Assembly: GCA_000320545.1 (NCBI GenBank)
Contig: ADNK01001581.1
Span: forward strand, 1-37,500
DNA: 37,500 nucleotides
DNA from: Bigelowiella natans CCMP2755
Lineage: Eukaryota; Cercozoa; Chlorarachniophyceae
Direction of reading: 5' to 3'
Below, piece by piece: positions 1-11,250 of this stretch. The translations under genes were made by a program, and so were the position numbers. The first letter of the stretch is position 1, and every line of letters starts with the position of its first letter. Under the pieces are notes generated by a model. The model did no database searches. It saw only the letters and a list, made by a program, of their open reading frames with translations, and was not told the DNA's origin.

Positions 1-251
1 GTGTGTGTGTGTGTGTGTGTGTGTACATAAAGGCGATACGATAAGGAGCTTCTAGACTCCGTTAAGCTATATGATCGCGTGAAAACCTTGAACGAAGGTG
101 CCCCGTTATGTGATGACGATGATGATGATGATCATGATGATCATGATATGTAACGAACCAATGGCGATAAACTGCGTTTAATCCTTGGTCCATTCCATTT
201 CCCCAATACATATCTCAAGAAACAAAGATATATCTATATATTAGAGGTAAG

Positions 252-286
<35 letters not shown>

Positions 287-324
287 CTCAAGAAATAAAG
301 ATATATCTATATATTAGATGTAAG

Positions 325-362
<38 letters not shown>

Positions 363-465
363 CTGTTCCGAAACAATCAGTCTTTACTCTTCGTTCCTCC
401 ATCTCTCACCTTGCCCTCCCCCCGCCTTCAATTCACGCTATGGTGTCTGTCTGTCGCCCTTGCAG
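1..465. repeat. Left-edge simple repeats and 73-bp tandem duplication
   Basis: Bases 1-24 are a (GT)n tract and 111-150 a GAT/ATC-rich tract. A unit beginning TATCTCAAGA at 211 recurs at 284 with a 73-bp period. Each copy runs through a conserved stretch and ends in an (AT)n tract (about 255-283 and 328-361). The only differences seen are a few substitutions and the AT length, so this is a recent tandem duplication carrying a microsatellite. No coding exon is recognised before 466. The stretch is probably an intron of the gene whose exon starts there. Confidence 0.75.
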
Positions 466-2337
466 AGAAGGACGGGTCGAGGCGAGCATTGATTGCCACG
501 AACATCCTCAACGTCTTGATTGAAACGGCGGGAGACCAACTTCCGACTTCCATTCGAGATAAGATTAAGGTGCTGCTGCTTTGTGTCTTTTCCTCGTTTA
601 AAATGATAGTTTAAGGCTATTGCCATAACTCGTTACATGATGATGATGAGGAGGAGGAGGAGGGGTGGAGGGGGAGAGTGTGCTAAGCGGCTCATACTTT
701 GCTCGACTATTCTATACATCTTCAATCCTCCGGAGTGCTTACGCTGTCCTTTCATTCCGATGAACGCTAGCGGTGTTAGACTTCGCTAGTACTCACCCCA
801 TCCATCCATGGGATATCCGAGTTCGGCTGAGATCATCAGCATCAGTCTCATTCTGACTACCATCATCACCATCATCATCATCACCATCACCATCATCATC
901 ATCATCATCATCCTCTTATAGCCTTTCCCATCATCTGAAAGGCGATGATTACGGAAAACCACGCCCCCAGCTGGATCTTCGATTCGATTCTTCCTCGTCT
1001 TTGTGATAAGCTGTCTAAGGCCTACCAGAGCGCTTTTGTCAAGACCTCCGCTTATAAAGTGAGACTACTACTCAAGATGTAGTATTGCCACCCAGATTCG
1101 TAGTTGGAAACCTAGTAACACGTAGCAGTGGTAGTAGCAATAGTAGTAGTTGTTGTTGTTGTAGTAGTAGTAGTAGTAGTAATAGTAGTGGTAGAAGAAC
1201 GCTGCGTATTGAGGCCTTTCACCTGTGGGTGTGAAGGAACCCCTTGCTTTCCGCAATCTGAATGAAATCATCAAATATCTAATCACGGAGCATCTCCACA
1301 TGACGACTTTCCTCCCCCCCCTCCCCCTCCAGGTTTTTCTCCAAACAGCACGGCTGCCGAAGAACCAGCTGCAAGATCTTGCCTGGAAGCTCTCCGCTGA
1401 GTCTCACAAGGACAAGGGCATGGGGATTGGCTTTAAATTCAACGCGAAGGCGACGGTGAAGGCTGCCGCTGGAGATAGAGACGATGGCGAGGCGGAGGAT
1501 GCAAAGGTAGGAAGGAAAGTCCAATGCGCTCTTGTTCATATAGGAGGAATATTTGAGAAAGATAGCGACTCCTGGGCGAGCTCTATACCGCATCTTCGCT
1601 CTTGCACTACAGGGAGGGGGGGGGGGGGAGGGGGGAGGTGTACGTAGAACTATACGCATTGTTTTGTGCTGACTACATCTTTAGTCCAGACTAGTTTGTG
1701 TTTAATAGTCGAATCATGCTCCTTCCTCATAACCACAATCTACTACTACCACCACCACCACCATGGCCATCACGGCACCATGCTCGTCATATCTACGGTG
1801 ATTGGCCTATTTGTTATCAGAGACCGAGAGATATCGACACGAATGCTGTTCTCCAGCCATTTGCAGTGGAGAAGGACAGGAGGTTGAGCAGCAAAAGGAA
1901 AAATGATGCGGGGGGTGGGGGTGGGGTTATCTGTCGGGATTTTTCTTCAAATTCCTGGTGCTATCACGTCAAAATTATGTTAATGGTCAAATTCGTAATT
2001 GGTGTGGAGTATCATATCCGTGTCACCATCATCATCACCAACATCAGCGTCGTCACAAAGCAGCCTTCGGTTTTCTCAGTTGTTGTATATGTTGTGGTCT
2101 CCTCCCAGCCCGACGATACGGCGGTTTCAACCTGGTGATGAAGAGGCGGATATGGAGGCCCTTGATCTCGCATACAACAGCGATGAGAAGGAGGGGGGGG
2201 CAAGACAAGGACAGGGAGGGGGGGGAGAGACAGAAGATTTAGAAGGTGAAGGAGGAAAGAATGACGATGGCAATAGCGAAGAAGACAAGTCGAAGAAGAA
2301 GACCGAGATTGAGAAGAACACCTGGTATGTGGACTAG
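466..2337 (+). CDS. Unidentified alpha-helical protein, 3' part (partial gene)
   Basis: Three phase-compatible exons are well supported: 466-569, 942-1058 and 1333-1506. They join without a stop into a helical, charged segment (begins EKDGSRRALIATNILNVLIE, contains the block APSWIFDSILPRLCDKLSKA, ends GEAEDAK). The acceptor of the third exon sits in a C-rich pyrimidine tract. Two weaker exons may follow in phase: 1857-1925 (PFAVEKDRRLSSKRKN, then Gly-rich) and 2080-2337. The latter is a Glu/Asp/Lys-rich tail containing GDEEADMEALDLAYNSDEKE and ends at TAG 2335-2337; a splice donor at 2325 is an alternative end. The first exon lacks a start, so the gene continues to the left. The helix spacing suggests a HEAT/ARM-like solenoid, but I do not recognise the family and assign no function. 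It converges on the RCC1-repeat gene. Confidence 0.5.
570..1332 (+). repeat. Intronic trinucleotide tracts (CAT/ATC and GTA)
   Basis: Outside the exon at 942-1058, this stretch is intron. It holds a GAGGAG purine tract at about 645-675, a (CAT/ATC)n tract at about 860-912, and a mixed GTA/GTT tract at about 1124-1192. The translated runs of His, Tyr or Asn in these frames are repeat artefacts and not proteins. Confidence 0.7.
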
Positions 2338-2453
2338 AGCGATGATACGCTTAACTAGGTTGAGAAGAAGAAGAAGAGAAAGAAGAAGAAGAAGAAGATG
2401 TAAAGACCACAATTATTCATTATATAGACGCAGCTTTTGTTTCATAAGGCTCA

Positions 2454-2493
<40 letters not shown>

Positions 2494-3992
2494 TATTTTA
2501 TACCATCCAGTAGTTTGGCCACAGCACGTCCGCTCTCTTTGACTCTTCTCTACCCTCCCCCCTCTCCCCCCCCCCCCCTTGCCCCCTTCTCCTTGCTGGG
2601 GAAACAGATCAAGATATTATCGAGCTGGGGCTATAGTAGAGGGCGGATAACAACGATGATCAAGTATTTTAATGAAAAAGTAATATTAGCCCCCCATCTC
2701 GAATATTACGCAGTGATTAGAAGCTCTAAAAGGAAGAGCCATGCTGTCACCGAATTCTCTATGCGATTCGTAAGAAACAGTGGAGGGGGGGAGAGAGGGG
2801 AGCAGGGGAAGGGAGGGGGGAATCCATCATTTAGCCAATGATATCAGTTGTTAACCATTGCACGAACGACGATTTAATTGTAAGTTAACTGATATCGTGT
2901 TTATATATCGATATTTATTACGTTAATATGTGTATGCCCAGATGCTATATTTGATCATGCGCACACATATCTGCACATGTATAAGACCAGTCTAGCTAGC
3001 TAGCGCTGTACGTAGCGGTACAATCAGCACGTGATGTCTGGTGTAGATGTAGCGAGGTAGCAGCTAGCTAGCTAGGCAGGCTAGCAGGCTGGCTAGCTGG
3101 CCTGATCAGTGATAGCTAGCTAGCTAGATGGATACGCAGTCATCTCTCTGCATCTGGTTGTCATAAGCTAGATTAGCAACCGTACTAGCTAGCTAGTGTA
3201 GCTAGCTGGTAGCTAGCATTGCTAAATTGCATCTGGATCTCTAGCTAGCTAGCCTCTCTAGCTCTGCTCTAGTGCTAGCTAGCTGCCGCCTAGATTTAGA
3301 GATCTACACGTTCCACCAAGACGCGCGTCTAGCTAGCTAGTAGGACGTAACAGGTACGTAAACTAGTAAGTGCAAGCGATCTCTAGGTCTAGCGATGGAT
3401 ACAAAACTCCAGTCTCTCCCACACCTTTCCAGTATTATAGACATCGAACATGTGAAACAAACTCATGCAGGCATTGAACTAGTATATAGGCCAATTATGC
3501 GCGCATGCTAGCATGTCCCAGCAACGCATACTTTACATGATGCCAGCATCTGCCATTGGCTAGATGAGCGGGCAATGGGTGGGTGCATATAGCGTTAATT
3601 AGTTTTACATTCATTACACCACTCGCTCGCCTGAGAACCGCACACATAGCATGCTGGCAGGTGTCTAGATGTAGGTGAAAAAGGCATATGGCTCGGGATG
3701 TTTCCAGCAGCTCATGATGTTGTCCTTTCACGGCGGTCTCGGGCGCGGCTGTGGTAGACTCAAAATTCGTCCGTGCTCGATATAAGCTCTCATTGTGTTA
3801 GCATATGCTAGGTTGTCATATAGGTATTAAACTGATGAGCATCGATTGATGGCCCCTCTCATTACCCACGTTTTTCTCCCCCCCCCCCACCTCCTGGATC
3901 TTGAATAATGGCGCCGATGGTACTATCAACAGCAACCTTTCATCAGTAGCTTCTGCTGCTATTGCTGCAGTTATACTCTTATCTTTCTTCAT
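2338..3992. repeat. Convergent intergenic spacer rich in CTAG repeats
   Basis: This spacer lies between the 3' ends of the plus-strand gene (about 2337) and the minus-strand RCC1-repeat gene (3993). It contains a (TA)n tract at 2455-2491 and C-rich runs near 2555-2590. From about 2990 to 3350 there is an unusual field of GCTAGCTAGC-type repeats, with runs of two to three consecutive CTAG units interspersed with related words. Further CTAG and CATG palindromes continue to about 3860. No exon could be supported on either strand. Confidence 0.7.
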
Positions 3993-6900
3993 TCAGTTGG
4001 CTTTCCCAGCCTCTGCCGCTTCTTCTACTCCGTGCTGTCGGTGGAGACGGAGCGCGCACACCGCAAGCTGCTCATCCAGTGTAGATCTAGAGGCGACCGG
4101 CGAGGAGATGTTCGGGTAGTAGTTGAGGTGCGGCGGAGGACCACCGCCAAAGTGGCCGAACCGACTTCCGCTGTGCGCTGCTGGCGCGAGGTCGTAGGGG
4201 GGGGGGAGAGTGAGAAGGGCGGTACTCTCGTTGGCCTCTCTCTCGATGAAGCTGCTACTATTCATGGAGATGTTGTACTCAATGGGGCCTCCCACCTCTG
4301 CTGCATGCTGAAAGACAAAGACAACGGGTGATTGATCGCTCATTCGAAGCTCATCCCTCCCCACCCCATCTCTTTGATGACTCCCATTTATTCAAATATC
4401 ACGCATATAGCTCTCTTTCCTCTCTACCCCCCCCCCCAACCCTATCTTGTTCCTGCAAAACAGAGCCAATAAAACAAACAACTCATCGAAGATACTAAAC
4501 CTGGGAAAGGACTTCGTCGAGCGAGGAAGAAGACGACGAGGCGCTTTTCTGTGCTGCCGCCCGATTCCCTTCCCTCCCAGTGCGAGATGGATGCGACATA
4601 CGACGTGAGATCGGGAAGCGTATCGTTGAAGGACTGAACTGGCCTCCCCTAGCCAGGATCTCCGCATCGTACTTTCCTTTCCCGTCTCCCTATTATGGGG
4701 AAGGAGGGGGGGCACCCACAGCATTGGCGCATGGCGAGAGAAAGTACGTGATTCATTGAAAACATTGCCGCGGAAGATGAAAATGCTGTTTGGGATCATT
4801 GATACTGCTCATCTCCCCACCCCCCCGGCCCCCTCTCCAGAAGCACACATCGTGACTTACCCTTTGCCCTGCAATCCCCATTCCGACGCACCGAACAGCC
4901 TGCATTTGCGTCCCCACCACTGCACACGTATGAGCACTTCCAAGAGCGAGAGAGGAGACTCGAAGGCCGGGGAGAAACCGTGGGAGGGACGATGAGTCGC
5001 TGCCATGTAACGACGGCATCGTTGCGTCCTTTGCTGCCGAGGCCTTCTGGCCCTCCCCTTCGCTTCCCCAAGCTAACTTCGATTTGCCGTGCACTGCTGC
5101 TGCTGCTGCTTTAAACCCGAGCTGCTGGTAGCTGTTCCAACCCTAAAAACGGAGAACAGCACGAGTAAGTAGTCGTGTTGTGAGGGGTGAGGAGAGGGGG
5201 GGGGGGGAGAGAGAGCGAGGAGTACAGTAGACGCTTCATGTGCGAGGAAATAACGCGTCAACAATATTGACGGTAGACGCAAGAGCCGTTTCACGCGGGA
5301 CTATCAGATGCCGCCGGGTTGTTCCATGACGCTTCTTCGCGCACAAATGGCGGGGGAAGTATATCGAGTGTGCTTGCGTGGCGGTGGGTCACGGTACCCA
5401 GCATTTGTGAGTGACGTTCCCGGGGGGAGACCCACACGTGGTAGTCGCCTGCATCAGCGATTTTTATACGATGGTTGTTGTTCTCCCCGAAGCCCTTAAC
5501 TCGAACGGCACGGATCTTCATCACCCCAGCCTTCTTCGTCTATTTGGCAGGGGGAGAAGTCAACTTCAGCGTGGAAGCGAGTTGAAGAGGAGGAATGGCA
5601 TGTACAACAAGCCACTAACAATGTGCTCAGCCCCCCCCCCCCCACCCCCCATTCTTCCCCATAAGGAATCTTGGGGATTTTAAGATCGCTTGCCACCTGG
5701 AATGACGACGAGGAAGGCGACGAATCGTACGTCTCAACTACATCTGTCCCAGGGAACTCCCCGGAGTAGCTCTGCCCCCAGCAGTACCTAATCGAGAGAG
5801 CCCCCCACCCGAACGGAATCGTTAACAAAATGCTTCTAAAGCTAAAATGATGCCGCCTATGGGGCGGGAAAAGGTCTCTTACTCCACGAGTAGCATCAGA
5901 GATAAGTGAATTTTCAAAAGCCATGCCCCCCCCCCCCCCCCCTCCCCCCGCCCGTCTCCCGTCATCTCCCGTCAACTTGTGTAACGGCATCTGAATTCTT
6001 TATTCGCAGAGGCTCTCCCCGCCATTATTGTTGTTAGCATTACATCCCCCCCTCCACAAGAGCGCAAGCGAAGTATCTTCCAGCTAGCAGCTGAGTTGCA
6101 GGCCCAGGCAATGAGACGGCCAAGGGTCGCTTCAAGGACGCAAATCCTACACTTGCAGAACCGAAGCTACCAACGCACTCAACCTATCGCATGCGTGTAT
6201 AACACACGACCGCACCAACAAAACTAGAGGTTAGCTTTAAAAATGCGACTTTTACGCATCTCGAGAAACGTAATCAGCGCTCGCAAAGAAAAGACGCGGT
6301 GAGGGAGAGTAGACGCCAACCTTGCCATCCTCCCCCCGCGCACAGGTGAAGGTAGATCCAGCAACGACTTCGACCTAATAGAAGGGGGGAAGGAGGGGGG
6401 GGGGAAGAGGGGGGAAGAGGGGGAAGAAGCGGGCGAGGTCAATGTGAAATGGGGAAAATCAGACGGTTATATAGGACGGAAATCATAATTTCGCTACTCT
6501 CATATAATACAATACACACACACACGCACACACACACATATATATAAATATATACACATCTCTGTGTGTAAGAAGTGAATTTGAAAAAATACATCGCCTC
6601 CACATCCCTACCCCCCTCCCTTCACCCCCCCCCAACCATTGCCGAGATTACCGTGCTACGGTGCGAGAACTGCATCGGATTGCGCGAAAAGGACATCGGA
6701 AAAGCCTCCAGATCGTGCGGGCTAGGCGAAAACAGCCCCAGCTGCTGATGCGTATTGCATCCCCAGCATCTGACCTTTCCATCGTCCAGAATGGCGCAAG
6801 AGTGCGTTTCTCCGAGGGCTAGGAATACGGCTTTTTCCCCTCCTAAATCAACACGTCGCAGGTTGACGCCCATCTTCCAATGGAGCGAGCGCGCGGGGGG

Positions 6901-6995
6901 GGGGGGAAGGGATAAGGCGTCAATTGGATATTTTAGATAAGTTGTGGCGGATGCAGGTAAGAACTAGGTGTAGCGGAGCGCGGACCTACTTTTCT

Positions 6996-7026
<31 letters not shown>

Positions 7027-7085
7027 AATATTTTATGATGCATATGTTTATGAACCTCAGCAGCATGACACAATTGCATATGCAG

Positions 7086-7127
<42 letters not shown>

Positions 7128-7351
7128 AAAGAGCTGGATAGACAGACAGACACACATAGATAGATAGAGAGAGAAATAGAGGAAGGTGGAAGGAGGGAGA
7201 TATAACACACCTCGTCTGGATCATCTCCTACGGTTTCCGCGGTGGCCAAGCCTGTTTGGCCACACACACCCCAGCCCCAGCACTTAACACCGCCGTCCTC
7301 CAGAAGCACGCACGTGTGAGCTGCCCCAACAGCGACCTGCATCACCACGTC

Positions 7352-7392
<41 letters not shown>

Positions 7393-8505
7393 GTAGAGAA
7401 GACATGCTAACAGCGTTAAGCGCGCAACCAACACCGCGACTGTATTTCATACATAACGCTTCTAAAGCGCGTGTACCTTGATCGGCCTATCTCCTGGGCG
7501 AGTTGAAGTTCCAAGATTCACTCTCGGGATTCCTTCGTTCGTCTCCGTGGGATCTAATGGTGGCCAAACAAGAGCCATTCAAATACTGCTACTGACAAGC
7601 AAACCAAGCAGCAACACATCCTAGCCACTACAAAGACAATCGAACGGAAGCGACGTAAGACGGAGGAAACGTGCCCGCCCCCAGCGCATGCGTTTGAAGC
7701 AGCAGATAATGCATTTTGCACATCCAGCAGATAATGCATTTTGCACATCTAGGCTTCTGTGTTAATCGGCGCGGAACGATGGGTATCTCTGCACGGAAAG
7801 AGGCACTACAAGCAATGAAGTAGCTCACCGTCGCCGATGTTTTCCGAGCTCCCTGACCCCAGTTGTCCATAGAATCCCGATCCCCAGCATCGCACGCCCC
7901 CATCATGAGATAGAACGACGCACGTATGATCTTCTCCAGCGGATATCGATTCCACGGTATAGTACTTGTTCGCAGATGATGCCGTTGTTGAACCTGGAAC
8001 ATTGAAAAAGGCGACGGCGTGACGACGGCGTCAACGACACAGAATTCAAAACAGGCAATAAAGCTGCTTCCAACAAGTGCTTGCATTTCTAAGGGCGAGA
8101 AAGCAACCTCCTTTCGAAGATGTATTGTTTTTCGTCCTAAAATTCGGTTCACTAGCATCCATGGTGTCTAAAGCCGAAGAGTCCCTGGTCCAATAACCTT
8201 GCCTTCCTCCTGCAAAGAGCATGAGTAGGTGGCACTTAGGGTTTAGAGGGGGTTGGTAATATCGGTGGCCAAAAATGTCATCAACTTTCGAGTTTGGAAC
8301 AATTGGCGAAAGAGAGGTTGTCATTTCCAACGAAACCACCTGATGAGATGCCGCTTCCTGCTCTGCTTTGGGCATTATTTGAGTTGGTGTTCCAAACAGC
8401 AAGGGCTTGTTGCTGAAACAGGCCGAATACGAATAATTGCAGAATGGGTACTCGCTGCCGCGAGTACTGCAGCGGCATCGTGCGTATAGATTTTATCCTT
8501 TTCAC
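3993..8505 (-). CDS. Secreted RCC1-repeat glycoprotein, 11 exons, complete
   Basis: Exons in coding order: 8340-8505, 7829-7993, 7477-7553, 7211-7336, 6652-6873, 6044-6090, 5697-5787, 5398-5539, 4861-4958, 4501-4689, 3993-4307. All junctions match in phase and total 1638 bp (545 aa plus stop). The N-terminus has a signal peptide: a basic start, the hydrophobic core VPILQLFVFGLF, and ALA before the mature part. RCC1-type blades follow, recognised by HTC...CWG: DHTCVV/VRCWGSGFYGQLG, AHTCVLLEDGGVKCWG, THSCAILDDGKVRCWG, YFACALVEGGMYCWG, a degenerate one (IADAGDYHVW), and AHTCAV/VRCVGMGIAGQRGDG. The conserved Cys pair per blade suits an oxidising compartment. The C-terminal tail is Ser/Pro-rich with four N-x-S/T sequons in the last exon. 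RCC1 propellers are interaction scaffolds; the partner here is unknown. The 5398-5539 exon borders are the least certain. An unspliced alternative end at 4753 exists. Confidence 0.85.
6512..7389. repeat. Dinucleotide microsatellites inside RCC1-gene introns
   Basis: Introns of the RCC1-repeat gene carry an (AC)n tract at about 6512-6545, (TC)n at about 7000-7026, (AC)n at about 7090-7122 and (AG)n at about 7357-7389. The coding exons 6652-6873 and 7211-7336 lie between them undisturbed. Pure tracts this long are likely length-polymorphic. Confidence 0.8.
7700..7749. repeat. 25-bp tandem duplication in an RCC1-gene intron
   Basis: The unit CAGCAGATAATGCATTTTGC plus five more bases occurs twice back to back, starting at 7700 and 7725. 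The two copies are essentially identical. It lies in the intron between exons 7829-7993 and 7477-7553 and does not touch a splice site. Confidence 0.85.
8386..8505 (-). other. Predicted signal peptide of the RCC1-repeat protein
   Basis: The first about 40 residues of the reading frame starting at ATG 8505 show a basic n-region (MKRIKSIRTMPLQYSRQR), a hydrophobic core (VPILQLFVFGLF) and a QQQALA sequence. The last supplies a small-x-small cleavage site before VWNTNSN. A second Met lies ten codons in and would keep the same signal. This places the RCC1-like propeller in the secretory pathway and not in the nucleus, where classical RCC1 acts. Confidence 0.65.
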
Positions 8506-9652
8506 GAACAGAAAGGCTGGATTAGGTTAGGATTTTTGATGGATTTTTTCTAAATAATCGCGCTCACAACAGTTTTAGCCCCCCCATCCAGTTAATGAAA
8601 TACCCGCTACTAGGCTACATCATGCATGCGACCCTTCGATTGAAAAAAAAATAGTCATTCCCAAGCATTTAATAGGTATAGGTATAGGGGGGAAAATGGG
8701 ATAGAAATAAGTAACGGAGAATCAGATAGCGGAGAGAAGGCAAGGCATGGGGCAGGGATGGCCGCAAGGGCAACTACCAGAGTGCTGATTTTTGTTATTT
8801 TGTTGGAGGAATTATCAAATTATTACAACATTTAATAAAATACAATACAATTTGTACAATCGACATTCGAAAGAAGCACGAATTTCCGAGAATTTTGGTC
8901 AGTGCTCGTTAAGGAAAAGCAAAATGTGTCTGAATGATTATTTTGGATAGAGAGGGATCAGTTTGACAGTTCAGGATATTTCAACGATAGGGTGTTTCTT
9001 TTTGATCAGTTGACTTGTATAATATGCCTACATTTTTAAATAATTTTCTTACTATTAGAAACTTCTTTTCCAATTTCCATTATGTTCGTATCGTTAACAC
9101 ATTGCACATATCTGAATATTCGACCTCAAGGAATGTAATACCAAACCCGCTTCAAGCATTTTCTGCTGAAAAAATCATCTTTCGGATTTTCTTTGCCGGG
9201 ATTTAATCAGATATTTACATATTAGATTCCCTTTTTCTGATTAGTTGAAATGGAATTAATCAGTAGCAGTAGCAAAGCGGCTTGCTCTAAACAACGAGCA
9301 ATTGAGTGAGAAAATAAAACCTCGGCAGAAGGCAAAAACAGTAAACTCAACGGTCAAATCAGAAAAAGGCTACCAAAAAACGCAGGTGATCTGTCAAATG
9401 CGACACCCAACCTATGGATATCTCAGCTTCATTTGTATGTTTCCAATCCACTCTGTTTGATGAATTGCTTAACCAACTTCACGCATCAGTCGCACCGAAG
9501 AAATCCCAGCAAGTTGCCGCAAGGGATGTGCCCTTGCATTCTTTCCACATTTTAGTCACAAATGTTGCTGTCGTAGCATGAGAACAAACGAGAAAATTGG
9601 AATAATTTCAAACGCCAATAATCTCTGATTTAAAATCGTGCCTCGCCCGGTC
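8506..9652. promoter_or_regulatory. Divergent intergenic region (putative shared promoter)
   Basis: This gap of about 1.15 kb separates the start codons of the minus-strand RCC1-repeat gene (ATG at 8505) and the plus-strand PLAC8 gene (ATG at 9653). It is AT-rich compared with the flanking exons and contains no supportable exon. It must hold both 5' ends, so promoter function is inferred from position only. No specific element was identified with confidence. Confidence 0.45.
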
Positions 9653-11209
9653 ATGGCGGACCCCCACGAGGAGTCGGAGCCTTTGATGGCCGATGGAGGA
9701 CATACAGGAGAAAGGGCGCGTACGCAAGACGCAAAGCATAGGGGCCGCCGCGTTGTATTTGCTTCAGCCCCTCCCTTGGAAGGGGAATTTGGAGACAACA
9801 ACAACAACGAGAACGTGACTGGAGAGAGCAATTCGCAGCTAGAAGCGGGATCGGTTGTGATTAGAGAGCCCCGGGAAGGACAATACGATGGTGACTGCAG
9901 GAGAATAAGAAATAGAAGAAGAAGAAGACAGGGACATATTAAAAAAAAATCTTCCGTGAACATACAGGAAAAGCGGCGTTTGGAGAAAATTTCCTACCAA
10001 TGACGCTTTATCTCTTATGTGCAGAAACACGCCGTGAGAATGAAGTCTTCGTTCGGGTGCCGTGGGACAAGAAGGTCGGGGATAGGTTCCTTATTGAAAC
10101 ATCCAATGGCGAACGGGTATTAGATAGAAATACTTGAAATGAGAGAAGCAAAACAAGAGTAGTTGTCAACTGCTATTGGCCGCCGCCCCCCCTTACGTGC
10201 TACCCCTCATCCTTTCCTCAGTTTGCAGTAACTGTTCCAGAGGGAACAGGGCCAGGGACAACTATACGCGTTGAACTGCCCATGGGCGCTAGAATAAACG
10301 CGGTAAATCTTTGAGATAATTGAGGGTTTAGCTGTTTAATCTAAATTGTTTCCATCTGTGTTATATCACCATGATCCTCACCATCCTTTAATATCTTCTT
10401 CTTTCTTCTCTTTTCGTTTCATCTACAGGTCCCCGTTTCTGAGCCATACAATCATGACCGCGATGACATCGTCAACGCGCGTAAGACAGCAATGCCAAAT
10501 AACACCTGCGGGATTAAGATAAGAAAGAAAAGCCCGATTTTTGTATGGAAGCGAGAAAGATCTACGCTGTTTTTGATGACTCACATTGCCATATATTCCA
10601 ACTCTACCATGCTTCCCTATGATATCAGCCCCACTCCGCCCCCCTCCCGGCCATTGGCGCGACGGGATTTGTGCGTGCTGCAACAACATCGTTCCTTCCT
10701 GCTGCCTCGCTTGCACATGCTGGTGAGAGCTATTAGACATCGTCTCCACAGGATCTTTGTTGGTGAACGTTTAATTTTTTGGGGGAGAGGAAATGCCACA
10801 CCGGCAAAGGAGCGCCGAAATGCTTGCGTCTCCCATGATGGACACGTGAAGGGCCCTTTAGCAAGATTCAGCGCGCCGGGTGTTTTCGCTTAAATGATGG
10901 TGTGTGTGTGTGTGTGTGTGTGTGTGTGGTTCTCCGTGGGCTAGCATCTCAAAAGCGAGGTGTTCTCGATCCATACCATTACTTCCCCACCCCTCCAGCT
11001 TCTTCCTCCTTCAACCCTATACAATCTGCTGTTTGAAACCAAAAACAACAGGTGCTTTCCATATGCGAGAATTCGGAACAAAGAGACCCTTTACCAGCCG
11101 AGCATATTAGGGTGGCCAGGTTGGTGTTCTTAGTCAGATAAATCATCACAATGCATACGCGAAAACGAGTACGGATGCAAAAACCGCGCACGCAGTCACG
11201 TGCGCGCCC

Positions 11210-11250
<41 letters not shown>

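Noticed and set aside
1666-2138. Open frames with His, Pro or Tyr runs
   Set aside because: They arise from translating CAC/CCA and other simple repeats. Only a possible short exon at 1857-1925 was kept, at low confidence.
3001-3370. CRISPR-like or regular satellite array
   Set aside because: The CTAG words have no fixed repeat length or unique spacers, and the DNA is eukaryotic.
4032-4331. Plus-strand open frame of 99 codons overlapping the RCC1-gene last exon
   Set aside because: It is the shadow of the minus-strand exon 3993-4307, which has a good acceptor, a matching phase and N-glycosylation sequons.
10752-10847. Exon reading IFVGERLIFWGRGNATPAKE in the PLAC8 gene gap
   Set aside because: Its phase fits, but the intron before it would be only about 29 bp, too short for normal splicing.
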